The position numbers and the translations under genes are program-made. Shown here piece by piece: positions 1 through 6,578 of a stretch of 8,614 nucleotides of DNA; position 1 is the stretch's first letter; each line of letters starts with the position of its first letter. Source of the stretch: an uncultured Eggerthella sp. (GTDB lineage: Bacteria; Actinomycetota; Coriobacteriia; Coriobacteriales; Eggerthellaceae). The stretch lies in assembly GCA_900548955.1 (NCBI GenBank), contig URMQ01000063.1:1-8614 (forward strand), given 5' to 3'. Below the pieces are notes generated by a model. It was not told where the DNA came from and searched no databases. It saw only the letters and a program-made list of their open reading frames with translations.

Positions 1-7
1 CACTATG

Positions 8-12
8 AGAGG
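8..12 (+). promoter_or_regulatory. Ribosome binding site deciding the start at 22
   Basis: AGAGG sits 9 bases before the ATG at 22 and directly abuts the alternative TTG at 13. It therefore supports the ATG and a 288-residue product. Confidence 0.6.
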
Positions 13-21
13 TTGGTTTCT

Positions 22-888
22 ATGTACCTTATGTACGGAAATTATGGGGCTATGGCTACTCAGGCAAGTGTAGGCTTAGTTCTTGCTTTCATTGCATTTG
101 TTGCAGCAATTGTTGTTACGGTTATTTTTTATCGTAAGTTTATATCGGTTGATAACACGTATAAAACTCCTGGTGTAAAGGGAGACTGGGGGCCTTTCTT
201 CCGTTTTGAGCATCTTATTATTGAAAACATCTTGAAGGTTCTCTATATCTTTACAGCATCGTTGATTGCTTTTGAATGTGCTGGAAGTATCATTACTTCT
301 CTCTTTGGCATTATGTATGATGCTGGTACAGCATTTGCTGGGATTATTTTTTTCCTTATTTTGTTTGTAGTATTAGAAGTAATTAATCGTCTCTGGTTTG
401 AATTTTCTTTGCTAACGGTACTTATTTGGAAGAATACTTCTGCAATTCGTAAATCTGTAGCTGACGACACTACCGCTGCTGGTGCTGGTTTTAATCCTTT
501 TAATCCCATTGCTCCTTCTGATGGTATTGCAAGTCAGACAACTAATCATGTCAGTGCTGCTCCTCAGAATCCTGCCTACGCTGAATCTTCCTATGCGCAG
601 CCAACTGCTCCAACTTCTCCTGTGCAGCCTGTTCAGCATCCGGTACCTTCTCCTTCGGTGCCGCAGGCAACAGAACCAGCTCCTCAGCCTGTTGACCCTC
701 AAGTTGTAGCTACCCCGCAGGCTCCAGCTCAGGCCCCAACTCAGGCTCCAGTAGTTCCTAGTGATGTACCTGCGCAGCCTTCTGCATCCTCAACTCATTC
801 TCACAATTCTGCATGGACATGTCCTTCTTGTGGTGCATTCAATAAGTCTGGTTCGTTCTGTGCTCAGTGTGGTACGCGCAGGAACTAA
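22..888 (+). CDS. DUF4282-like membrane protein with C-terminal zinc ribbon
   Basis: A 288-residue protein of unknown function. I chose the ATG at 22 because AGAGG (8-12) lies 9 bases upstream; a TTG at 13 is too close to that site. Residues 16-36 form a first membrane helix. Residues about 55-145 match my recollection of DUF4282: a FRFEHLI-type entry, two hydrophobic helices (about 70-97 and 104-120), then the conserved RLWFEFSLLTVLIWKN stretch and a basic end. Residues about 150-262 are a low-complexity Pro/Ala/Gln/Ser linker. The C-terminus is a zinc ribbon with Cys267, Cys270, Cys280 and Cys283 (CPSC, nine residues, CAQC). The zinc ribbon is probably cytoplasmic and on a flexible tether, but topology is inferred. 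The gene is separated from the tad operon by a terminator, so a shared function is not implied. The family call is from memory; the zinc ribbon and linker are seen directly. Confidence 0.82.
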   Translation: MYLMYGNYGAMATQASVGLVLAFIAFVAAIVVTVIFYRKFISVDNTYKTPGVKGDWGPFFRFEHLIIENILKVLYIFTASLIAFECAGSIITSLFGIMYDAGTAFAGIIFFLILFVVLEVINRLWFEFSLLTVLIWKNTSAIRKSVADDTTAAGAGFNPFNPIAPSDGIASQTTNHVSAAPQNPAYAESSYAQPTAPTSPVQPVQHPVPSPSVPQATEPAPQPVDPQVVATPQAPAQAPTQAPVVPSDVPAQPSASSTHSHNSAWTCPSCGAFNKSGSFCAQCGTRRN

Positions 889-908
889 AAATTGGTAAAT
901 TTTTTAAG

Positions 909-943
909 CAAGCAATCCGACGATTTGTTTGCAAAATTGCTTG
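909..943 (+). repeat. Inverted repeat downstream of the DUF4282 gene
   Basis: CAAGCAAT (909-916) is the exact reverse complement of ATTGCTTG (936-943), with a 19-base loop. No T-run follows, so it is not a classical intrinsic terminator. It may be a 3' mRNA structure of the upstream transcript. Confidence 0.45.
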
Positions 944-967
944 TATAAAAGTAGTTTGGACAACGCA

Positions 968-1043
968 TTTACTACATAGTTACCCATAATTGATTGTTAC
1001 CAATAACTGATAGTTGCTAATAACTGACAGTTGTTAATAACTT
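968..1043 (+). repeat. 17-bp tandem direct repeats (about 4.5 copies, degenerate)
   Basis: The two best copies, AATAACTGATAGTTGCT (1002-1018) and AATAACTGACAGTTGTT (1019-1035), differ at 3 of 17 bases. Upstream copies decay: 985-1001 matches the next unit at 12 of 17, and 968-984 matches its neighbour at 11 of 17. A partial copy (AATAACTTT) starts at 1036. Each good unit contains a small palindrome, AACTGATAGTT (1005-1015) or AACTGACAGTT (1022-1032), so the array also looks like iterated binding sites. The function is unknown. It ends only about 15 bases before the terminator stem. Confidence 0.7.
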
Positions 1044-1057
1044 TCACTGAGAATAAT

Positions 1058-1085
1058 AAACCCGAGATTTCCTCGGGTTTTTGCT
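1058..1085 (+). terminator. Rho-independent terminator
   Basis: A perfect 9-bp stem, AAACCCGAG (1058-1066) with CTCGGGTTT (1072-1080), has a 5-base loop ATTTC and is followed by a T-rich stretch starting TTTTTGCTTTG. The A-rich 5' side would give some activity on the minus strand too. It closes the transcript of the DUF4282 gene, or a short RNA from the intergenic region, and insulates the tad operon. Confidence 0.85.
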
Positions 1086-1157
1086 TTGTTGCATACAGTA
1101 CAAAAATATATCCTCTATGCCTTTGGTTTAATTCAATGCTTGTTTCTGCTGTTTTAT

Positions 1158-1216
1158 GTGAGGCTGGTGTGCACCTCACGTGCACTTTCTTTCTCCTTTT
1201 TATGCACAAAGTGTGC
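1158..1216. promoter_or_regulatory. Cluster of palindromic GTGCAC / GCACA motifs, possible operator
   Basis: Two copies of the self-complementary hexamer GTGCAC lie at 1169-1174 and 1180-1185, offset by 11 bp, close to one helical turn. A further palindrome, GCACA-AAG-TGTGC, lies at 1204-1216. GTGAGG (1158-1163) is also complementary to CCTCAC (1174-1179). Together these place several TGTGCA-like half-sites within 60 bp, just upstream of the first tad gene. That is what a repressor or activator site could look like. No regulator is recognised and no promoter is firmly placed, so the role is inferred. Confidence 0.35.
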
Positions 1217-1265
1217 TTCAAAGTTCTCTTTTTTGTGAATTTCGCCCGTCATTATTAAAGATGCG

Positions 1266-1273
1266 AAAGGAGG
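1266..1273 (+). promoter_or_regulatory. Ribosome binding site deciding the cpaB/rcpC start
   Basis: AAAGGAGG ends 5 bases before the GTG at 1279. It overlaps codons that would be read from the in-frame ATG at 1261 or GTG at 1180, which argues against both of those starts. Confidence 0.8.
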
Positions 1274-1278
1274 CGGGC

Positions 1279-1995
1279 GTGAAAAAGAGTGTTTTAGTAG
1301 TAGGTATAGTATTTGGCGTTATTTGTGCGATCTGTGTTGCGTTGTATGCCTCTCTAGTCCATCAAGAAGCAGATTCTGCTCGAGCCGAAGCTATGGAACG
1401 GTATGGTGGCGAGCAAGTTGAGGTTTTGGTTGCTACGGAAGATATTTATCCAGGGCAAACGCTTACTTCGTCGAATACGACGATGAAAACGTGGCTTTCT
1501 GATTTACTTCCCGATGAATGCATTACCAACTTTGATGAAGTGCGGGGATTGCAAGTCTCTTCGTTGGTAATAGCTGGAGAAGCTATCTCTTCAAAGCGGT
1601 TCAATACCGAAACTGCTCCTTTAGATATTCCTGATGGCTTTGTTGCTATATCGGTTCCAGCAGAAGATGTTCAAGCAGTAGGTGGGGCGCTTACTGCAGG
1701 CATGAATGTGGATGTATACGCGACTGGCTCTCAAACATCCCGTATCGGCGAGGGGTTGTTGGTCCTTGCAACCAATGCCGATAACTCGGAAAGCGGTAAA
1801 GCGAGTGTTAGTTGGGTTACTTTAGCAGTACCTCTAGATCAATCGCAAGAATTCGTTACGGCTTCTCAAACGATGGATATCTATTTCACGCTCCCTTCTC
1901 GCAATGAAGCTAGCAATGCTGAAGACAGTGAATCATCAGAAGCTAGCACGGTAGACGCTAATTCTGAAACGCAAGCAGAACAAGGTCAGGAATAG
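1279..1995 (+). CDS. cpaB: Flp pilus assembly protein RcpC/CpaB, SAF domain
   Basis: A 238-residue accessory protein of the Tad pilus, anchored in the membrane by one N-terminal helix with the rest outside the cytoplasm. GTG 1279 is preferred because AAAGGAGG (1266-1273) is 5 bases away; the product then begins MKKSVLVVG, a typical anchor start. The membrane helix is residues 4-27. The SAF domain (about 47-109) starts VEVLVATEDIYPGQTL and ends SLVIAGEAISSKRF. An RcpC-type segment follows at about 117-150, with IPDGFVAISVPAEDV and GMNVDVYATG. The tail (about 209-238) is Ser/Glu/Ala-rich and acidic. In diderms RcpC works with the secretin, but no secretin is present here, so its role in this organism must differ, perhaps contacting cell wall or pilus. 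It is first in the operon and its stop is 10 bases before tadZ. Confidence 0.88.
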   Translation: MKKSVLVVGIVFGVICAICVALYASLVHQEADSARAEAMERYGGEQVEVLVATEDIYPGQTLTSSNTTMKTWLSDLLPDECITNFDEVRGLQVSSLVIAGEAISSKRFNTETAPLDIPDGFVAISVPAEDVQAVGGALTAGMNVDVYATGSQTSRIGEGLLVLATNADNSESGKASVSWVTLAVPLDQSQEFVTASQTMDIYFTLPSRNEASNAEDSESSEASTVDANSETQAEQGQE

Positions 1996-2005
1996 AGGTG
2001 CAGCT

Positions 2006-3334
2006 ATGGATAATCACACTATATTATGTCTGGATACTGAGTCGCTTCTTCATCCTGAGCTTATAGGGCTAGAAGATGAAAATATATCAGCCAAGCCTTG
2101 GCTGTCTGTTTTTACGGACGCCTGCGAAGTGCGTCAAGCGCTTGCTAGTGATAAGGCTAACAGTAGCGTTTGGGTTGTATCTTCGGATTCCATGGATGGC
2201 ATCAATCTCGCGGCGGCATTAAAAGCAGATAATGCACGGAGAAGTATAGATTTTGTTACTTTTGAATCATCCGGTTCTGTTTTGAGCCGTTGTAAAGCAG
2301 CGGGTGTCGGTGTTATACGGGGCAGAAATGAATTTATCCGTGCGTATGCAGCAAAGAAAAATCAAGAAAGAAATACTGAAGATAACACCGAAGAGGAAAA
2401 AGTCTCCGAAGGCACAGTTGTAAAAGAAAAGATAGTATCCAATTCAGTATCCGGATCAATTACATCTCTCGCAATAGATGAACCATTGCTGAATTTGTCT
2501 AAAGTCGTAAAACCTACCGACCAAAAGAATGCCGAATTGAGTATTGCGGTAGTAAGTGGTAGTGGTGGTTCGGGAAAGAGCACCGTAGCGCTTTGTGCTG
2601 CAATGATTTATCAAGAATTTGGTTTTAAAACACTGCTTCTTGATGCTGATCTGCAATTTGGAGATATGGCCTACATGCTTGGCTGTGATGATGCTCAAAC
2701 TATTTCTGATCTCATAGAGGAACCAGAACGGATTGCTCGTATCGTTCCTGAAGATGGATTGCCTGCCGTAATTGCAGCTCCGGAATACCTGGAACAATCC
2801 GAGCTAATAATGACTCACTTTGCTGAAATTATTGCTTTTGTAAAAAGCTGCTTCGATGTGGTTGTTATAAATACCGGTGCTTTTTGGACAGAGCAACATG
2901 CCCAAATTATTGAATCGGTAGATAAAACTCTGTTTGTACTTGATCAAAGACCTTCTTCGGTGCGGGCTTGCTCACGTGCGCTTAGTTTGTGTTCGCGTTG
3001 TGGTATAGCAATTCAGCCCTTTGCTTATGCTTTGAATTATTGTTCGCGTCATGCGTTGCTAACGCCGCTTGATATCTCTTGTGCCATGAAGGGAATATCG
3101 GTTCAAGAAATAAAAGATGGTGGAAAAGAAGTAGGTGAATTGCTAGGAGCAAGCTTGCCCAAAGAACTCCTGCGTACCAGGAATGTCTTTGTAGAAAGCA
3201 TGCGGGAACTTTGTACTACCTTGCTTCCTGAAGGGAACAGAGAAGTATTTCAGAGCATGCTAGAGCAAGAAAAATCTCAGCGAAAAGGCAGTCCCTTTTC
3301 GGGGTTTCGCAGGAGGCGAGTAGCATGTCTTTGA
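2006..3334 (+). CDS. tadZ: TadZ/CpaE-like pilus-localisation ATPase (MinD/ParA fold) with degenerate motifs
   Basis: A 442-residue cytoplasmic protein. Known TadZ/CpaE proteins mark the cell pole and recruit the Tad machine. ATG 2006 has GAGGTG (1995-2000) 5 bases upstream. Residues 1-115 look like an atypical receiver-like domain; 116-175 is a charged linker. The MinD-like domain starts near 178. Its P-loop is SGSGGSGKS (184-192). K191 is kept, but the deviant-Walker signature lysine (the first K of KGGVGKT) is replaced by S186. The A' motif LLDADLQFGD (211-220) is well conserved. The Walker B segment reads FDVVVINTG (283-291), with Asn289 where Asp is expected. Nucleotide binding is plausible, while hydrolysis may be weak or absent (inference). 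The gene overlaps tadA by 10 bases, so coupled translation is likely. Confidence 0.88.
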   Translation: MDNHTILCLDTESLLHPELIGLEDENISAKPWLSVFTDACEVRQALASDKANSSVWVVSSDSMDGINLAAALKADNARRSIDFVTFESSGSVLSRCKAAGVGVIRGRNEFIRAYAAKKNQERNTEDNTEEEKVSEGTVVKEKIVSNSVSGSITSLAIDEPLLNLSKVVKPTDQKNAELSIAVVSGSGGSGKSTVALCAAMIYQEFGFKTLLLDADLQFGDMAYMLGCDDAQTISDLIEEPERIARIVPEDGLPAVIAAPEYLEQSELIMTHFAEIIAFVKSCFDVVVINTGAFWTEQHAQIIESVDKTLFVLDQRPSSVRACSRALSLCSRCGIAIQPFAYALNYCSRHALLTPLDISCAMKGISVQEIKDGGKEVGELLGASLPKELLRTRNVFVESMRELCTTLLPEGNREVFQSMLEQEKSQRKGSPFSGFRRRRVACL

Positions 3335-4638
3335 TGCAGCGTAGTGCCTACGTGTCGAAACCTACGATGTTTATTCCGAGTGATGGTTTAGATCAGGCTT
3401 TAGAAATTCTAAGAAGTCGGGTTTCGGAAATTATTCCTTCGGCGCAGGCAGCAAGACTAATTGCAGTAAATCCTCATCAGGCGCGTAGCGAATTGCGTCT
3501 AGCTTGTGAACAGGTAATAAAAGAAGAGCCATGGCTTGTTAAGCAATCTTTTACAACAGAAAGCCTGGTAGAACGGTATCTAGATGATGTGTTCGGTCTT
3601 GGCCCGTTAGAGGACATGCTTGCAGATGAAAGCATTACTGAAATCATGGTAAATGGTTCAAGTTCGCTCTTTTATGAGCGGGATGGAAAACTTCAAAAAG
3701 CTAATCAAAGCTTCGGTGATGATGGTCAGGTTTATGCTCTTATCGATAGAATCATTGGTCCTTTAGGAAGGCGCATAGATGAGTCTTCCCCCATGGTTAA
3801 TGCGCGTTTACCGCAAGGTCATCGCTTAAATGCCATCATTCCACCTTTGGCGCTTGATGGTCCGATCGTAACTATACGAAAGTTTAGATCGCATGCGTTT
3901 TCTCTTGAAGAAATGTGCAGTATTGGATCGTTTGATATAGCGACGGAGCAACTATTGCGCTGGGCAGTATTAAGAAGATGCAATATTGCTGTTTCGGGCG
4001 GAACAGGAAGCGGAAAAACGACGCTGCTCAATGCACTTTCTGCAGTTATTCCTTTTAATGAGCGCATAGTAACTATTGAAGATTCTGCAGAACTTCGTTT
4101 TACCGAACATCCTCATGTGGTGCGGTTAGAAGCGCGTCCTCGAAGTGCGGAAGGTGTTGGAGAAATAACCATTAGAGATTTAGTGGTTAATTCGCTGCGA
4201 ATGCGTCCTGACAGAATTGTGGTAGGTGAATGTCGTGGAGCAGAGGCACTTGATATGCTTCAGGCGATGTCTACAGGACATGATGGTTCTCTGACAACGC
4301 TTCATGCCAACTCGCCGCAAGAGGCTGTTTCTCGTTTAGCAACTATGGTTCGTTATGGTGCAGAATTGCCTGTAGCGGTTATTGAAACACAGATTGCCAC
4401 AGCTATTGATTTGGTCGTGCAAACAACACGCTATCCTGACGGATCGCGTGGTATCTGTGAAATATCGGGATATGCTTGGAACGAAGAAAAAGCTCGTTGC
4501 GAAGTGGAGCAATTCTTTGTTCATGACTTAGTAACTGATGAAAAGAAATGGGTAGCATTTCCTTCCTGGCTAGATGACTTGCCGTATTTAGGTATTGCAA
4601 CAAGTCGGGAGGTGGAGCTGTGGAAGCGCAAGCAGTAA
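3325..4638 (+). CDS. tadA: TadA/CpaF secretion ATPase of the Tad pilus
   Basis: A 437-residue cytoplasmic hexameric ATPase of the type II/IV secretion family (VirB11-like) that powers Flp pilus assembly. ATG 3325 has AGGAGG (3311-3316) 8 bases upstream, inside the end of tadZ. All family motifs are intact. The Walker A motif GGTGSGKTT covers 225-233 with K231. The Asp box RIVTIEDSAEL is at 247-257. The CpaF-typical LEARPRSAEGVGEITIRDL stretch is near 268-286. Walker B RIVVGE is at 297-302 with E302. The His box HDGSLTTLHAN is at 319-329. The N-terminal part carries DVFGLGPLEDMLAD and EIMVNGSS, typical of CpaF/TadA. Length is normal for the family and I see no defect. The 3' end overlaps tadB by 19 bases. 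Confidence 0.96.
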   Translation: MSLMQRSAYVSKPTMFIPSDGLDQALEILRSRVSEIIPSAQAARLIAVNPHQARSELRLACEQVIKEEPWLVKQSFTTESLVERYLDDVFGLGPLEDMLADESITEIMVNGSSSLFYERDGKLQKANQSFGDDGQVYALIDRIIGPLGRRIDESSPMVNARLPQGHRLNAIIPPLALDGPIVTIRKFRSHAFSLEEMCSIGSFDIATEQLLRWAVLRRCNIAVSGGTGSGKTTLLNALSAVIPFNERIVTIEDSAELRFTEHPHVVRLEARPRSAEGVGEITIRDLVVNSLRMRPDRIVVGECRGAEALDMLQAMSTGHDGSLTTLHANSPQEAVSRLATMVRYGAELPVAVIETQIATAIDLVVQTTRYPDGSRGICEISGYAWNEEKARCEVEQFFVHDLVTDEKKWVAFPSWLDDLPYLGIATSREVELWKRKQ

Positions 4639-5594
4639 TTTTTGGTGCAGGTTTAGTAAGTGCAGCTATTGGCGGTACAAGCATTGCTTCATACGGTGTT
4701 TTTCGAATTAGTGATAAGTTGCGTAATCAAAAAGTGCAAGAGCGTTCAGGTGTGGAAAGTTCGTTTTTAGGAACGGCACTGCGCCATGGGGTTTCATTTT
4801 TATTGCGTCCTGCGCAGATGGCATTGTCCTTTTCGAATGTAGGCACCTTTGCGGAAAAAATTGAACAAGCAGTTATGTATCGCGGCAAACAAACCACTTC
4901 TGAAGCGATAATTACCCTGTTGATTAGTGCTAGTTTGGTTGTCTTTGTTTTTGGCTTTGCCGTATCGGGGTCGCCCTTGGCAGGTGTCGCATTAGCTTCT
5001 TGTGTTTGGCTACTTGTTGGATTGTGGGCGAATCATGTTTGCGACGAGCGGCGTGAGCAGTTGCGAGACGCTATACCTGAAGCTTTGCAGTCTATGAAGG
5101 CGTGCTTTCAGGTTGGATACACCCTTTCGCAAACAGTAAGTGAAGTAAGGAAAAACACGACGGGTCCTTTAGAGGATTTATTTCGTGAAGTAGAAGGGGT
5201 GTTAGAAACAGGGGGCAGCACCGAAGATGCTCTTAAGGTCCTGAAGAAAAAAGCATCAGAACCTGAGTTAGTCTTTTTGGCTACTGCACTTGAAATACAG
5301 CACAAAACAGGAAGTAGTATGCAGCAAGTTTTAGAAATCACTAGGCAATCCGTTGCTGATGAGATTGAGCTGAAACGTACGCTGAAAACTCAGACAGCTC
5401 AGGCAAAATTATCGGCTCAGATTGTGACCATCATGCCTTTTGCTCTTATTGGTGTTTTCTCGCTGCTATCTCCTGGTTTTCTTGATCCCTTTTTTGAAAA
5501 TGCTTTAGGGGTAGTTATGTTGCTTTGTGCGCTAGGCATGCAAGTTTTGGGAGTTTTTCTTGTTAGAAGGTTGCTTAGGGTTGAGGTGATATAG
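4620..5594 (+). CDS. tadB: TadB, Tad pilus inner-membrane platform protein
   Basis: A 324-residue polytopic membrane protein of the GspF/T2SSF family. With TadC it forms the membrane platform that couples TadA to pilin assembly. GTG 4620 has GGAGGTG (4608-4614) 5 bases upstream, and the gene overlaps the tadA end by 19 bases. Predicted helices lie near 5-28, 96-114, 118-140, 267-285 and 296-316. The T2SSF domain spans about 153-281, between the second helix pair and the last two. It contains the usual IPEALQSMKACFQVGYTLSQ start and a region around ALEIQHKTGSSMQQVLE. Length and layout are ordinary. The stop codon directly abuts the tadC start. Confidence 0.92.
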   Translation: MEAQAVIFGAGLVSAAIGGTSIASYGVFRISDKLRNQKVQERSGVESSFLGTALRHGVSFLLRPAQMALSFSNVGTFAEKIEQAVMYRGKQTTSEAIITLLISASLVVFVFGFAVSGSPLAGVALASCVWLLVGLWANHVCDERREQLRDAIPEALQSMKACFQVGYTLSQTVSEVRKNTTGPLEDLFREVEGVLETGGSTEDALKVLKKKASEPELVFLATALEIQHKTGSSMQQVLEITRQSVADEIELKRTLKTQTAQAKLSAQIVTIMPFALIGVFSLLSPGFLDPFFENALGVVMLLCALGMQVLGVFLVRRLLRVEVI

Positions 5595-6533
5595 GTGGCA
5601 GACCTTGTCGGAATGATAGCGGTTATAAGCGCGTTGATATCTGGCTCGATTGCTGGAATTGCTACTTATAGCCACTACAGTGCCAACAAACGCAAAGGGG
5701 CTATGAAGGCACTGCTTGGATCTTCGTCTCTTTTGGATGCGCTTTCTATTTCTCTTGAAAGCAGTGGCATTTCCCAGCAGGTTATTACTCATGCTATTCG
5801 GCTTAGTAGAGAAGAAAAAGATTTGCCCTTCTGGTTTGTGAGGATGTTTTCTACAGGGTGGAAAGCTCGTGAGCACGTAGTAATGCAAGCGGGCTTAGAA
5901 GGCTTTATTAGTCAAAAAGGGTATGCAGCAGCAAGTTTTCGCTTCTTTGCTATAGGTGGCGCTTTCGGTGCGATAATTGGAGCTATTTTTTCTTCAGCTC
6001 TTTCGGCTATAGGGTTGATTATTGGTTGTGTATCAGGATTAGCTGCACTTTCTCGAGCACTAAAAGAAGAAGCGCAAAATCGCTCTTTTGTAGCAGAAAA
6101 ACAACTTTCTCAGATGATTGAGATTGTTATTTTGGGTCTTAAAAGCGGAATGACTTTCGATAGAGCGTTGGTGCTATTCCACAGTAACTTTAAAGGCTCT
6201 CTGAGTTCTTCGCTGGCTTTAGTGCAAAGTCAATGGATGCACGGATTTATAGAACGAAGCGAAGGATTGCGTAGTGTTGCCCGTTCGTACGACTCATCCT
6301 TGTTTGAACGGTTTGCAGAAAATGTTATTCGATCGCTCCGCTTTGGAACTTCTTTAGCAAATAACTTAAGCCTGCTTTCAAGTGAAGCTCGGGCGGTCAG
6401 AAAAGCAAAACTTGAAGAAAAGGTTGCAAAAGCACCCGTAAAAATGCTGCTTCCTGTAGGGGCGCTTATCTTACCGGCAATGTTGATCCTCATCATGGGG
6501 CCAATCATGCTCGATTTAATGCAAGGGTTTTAG
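5595..6533 (+). CDS. tadC: TadC, second Tad pilus platform protein
   Basis: A 312-residue polytopic T2SSF-family protein, partner of TadB in the inner membrane. GTG 5595 follows the tadB TAG (5592-5594) with no gap. Its ribosome binding site GAGGTG (5583-5588) lies within the tadB end, 6 bases away, so the two are probably translationally coupled. Helices lie near 4-24, 113-134, 136-153 and 284-307. The T2SSF domain covers about 172-300. It begins LSQMIEIVILGLKSGMTFDRAL and has the family pattern RFGTSLANNLSLLSSEAR at about 249-266. The last helix, GALILPAMLILIMGP, ends close to the C-terminus, as is usual for TadC. An in-frame ATG at 5613 is an alternative but has no better binding site. Nothing looks broken. 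Confidence 0.92.
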   Translation: MADLVGMIAVISALISGSIAGIATYSHYSANKRKGAMKALLGSSSLLDALSISLESSGISQQVITHAIRLSREEKDLPFWFVRMFSTGWKAREHVVMQAGLEGFISQKGYAAASFRFFAIGGAFGAIIGAIFSSALSAIGLIIGCVSGLAALSRALKEEAQNRSFVAEKQLSQMIEIVILGLKSGMTFDRALVLFHSNFKGSLSSSLALVQSQWMHGFIERSEGLRSVARSYDSSLFERFAENVIRSLRFGTSLANNLSLLSSEARAVRKAKLEEKVAKAPVKMLLPVGALILPAMLILIMGPIMLDLMQGF

Positions 6534-6566
6534 GACTTATGGGATTTGGTTATGCAGAGCAAAGAA

Positions 6567-6574
6567 GAGAGGTG
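6567..6574 (+). promoter_or_regulatory. Ribosome binding site deciding the long-leader pilin start
   Basis: GAGAGGTG ends 4 bases before the ATG at 6579. It favours this start over TTG 6546 and ATG 6552 upstream, and is stronger than anything in front of the internal ATG at 6795. Confidence 0.7.
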
Positions 6575-6578
6575 TGAA

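Larger units (their letters stand above)
889..1278. other. 390-bp intergenic region between the DUF4282 gene and the tad operon
   Basis: I see no convincing gene here. Short open frames on both strands run through the terminator and repeats and lack ribosome binding sites. In order the region holds: an inverted repeat (909-943), a TATAAA box at 944-949 without a well-spaced -35, about four 17-bp tandem repeats (968-1043), a strong intrinsic terminator (1058-1085), and palindromic GTGCAC/GCACA motifs (1158-1216). Candidate -10 boxes for the tad operon, TTTAAT (1127-1132) and TATTAA (1254-1259), both lack a clear partner -35, so I do not assign the operon promoter. The terminator suggests that tad transcription starts downstream of it. 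Confidence 0.7.

Noticed and set aside
482..709. Leu-rich and Arg-rich alternative frames inside the DUF4282 gene linker on both strands
   Set aside because: They are by-products of the repetitive CCT/CAG/GCT codons in the real gene and have no initiation signals.
909..943. Second intrinsic terminator
   Set aside because: The inverted repeat has a 19-base loop, an AT-rich stem and no following T-run.
968..1043. CRISPR array
   Set aside because: The 17-bp units are directly adjacent with no spacers, and no cas genes are present.
1031..1258. 75-codon open frame on the plus strand, and a 74-codon frame on the minus strand (997-1221)
   Set aside because: Both run through the terminator hairpin and repeats, have no ribosome binding site, and encode nothing protein-like.
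1180..1278. Longer N-terminus for cpaB/rcpC from GTG 1180 or ATG 1261
   Set aside because: The AAAGGAGG at 1266-1273 lies inside this stretch and points to GTG 1279, and the extra residues would put an odd sequence before the membrane anchor.
5532..5888. 118-codon minus-strand open frame across the tadB/tadC junction
   Set aside because: It is antisense to two clearly conserved genes, lacks a ribosome binding site and has no recognisable features.
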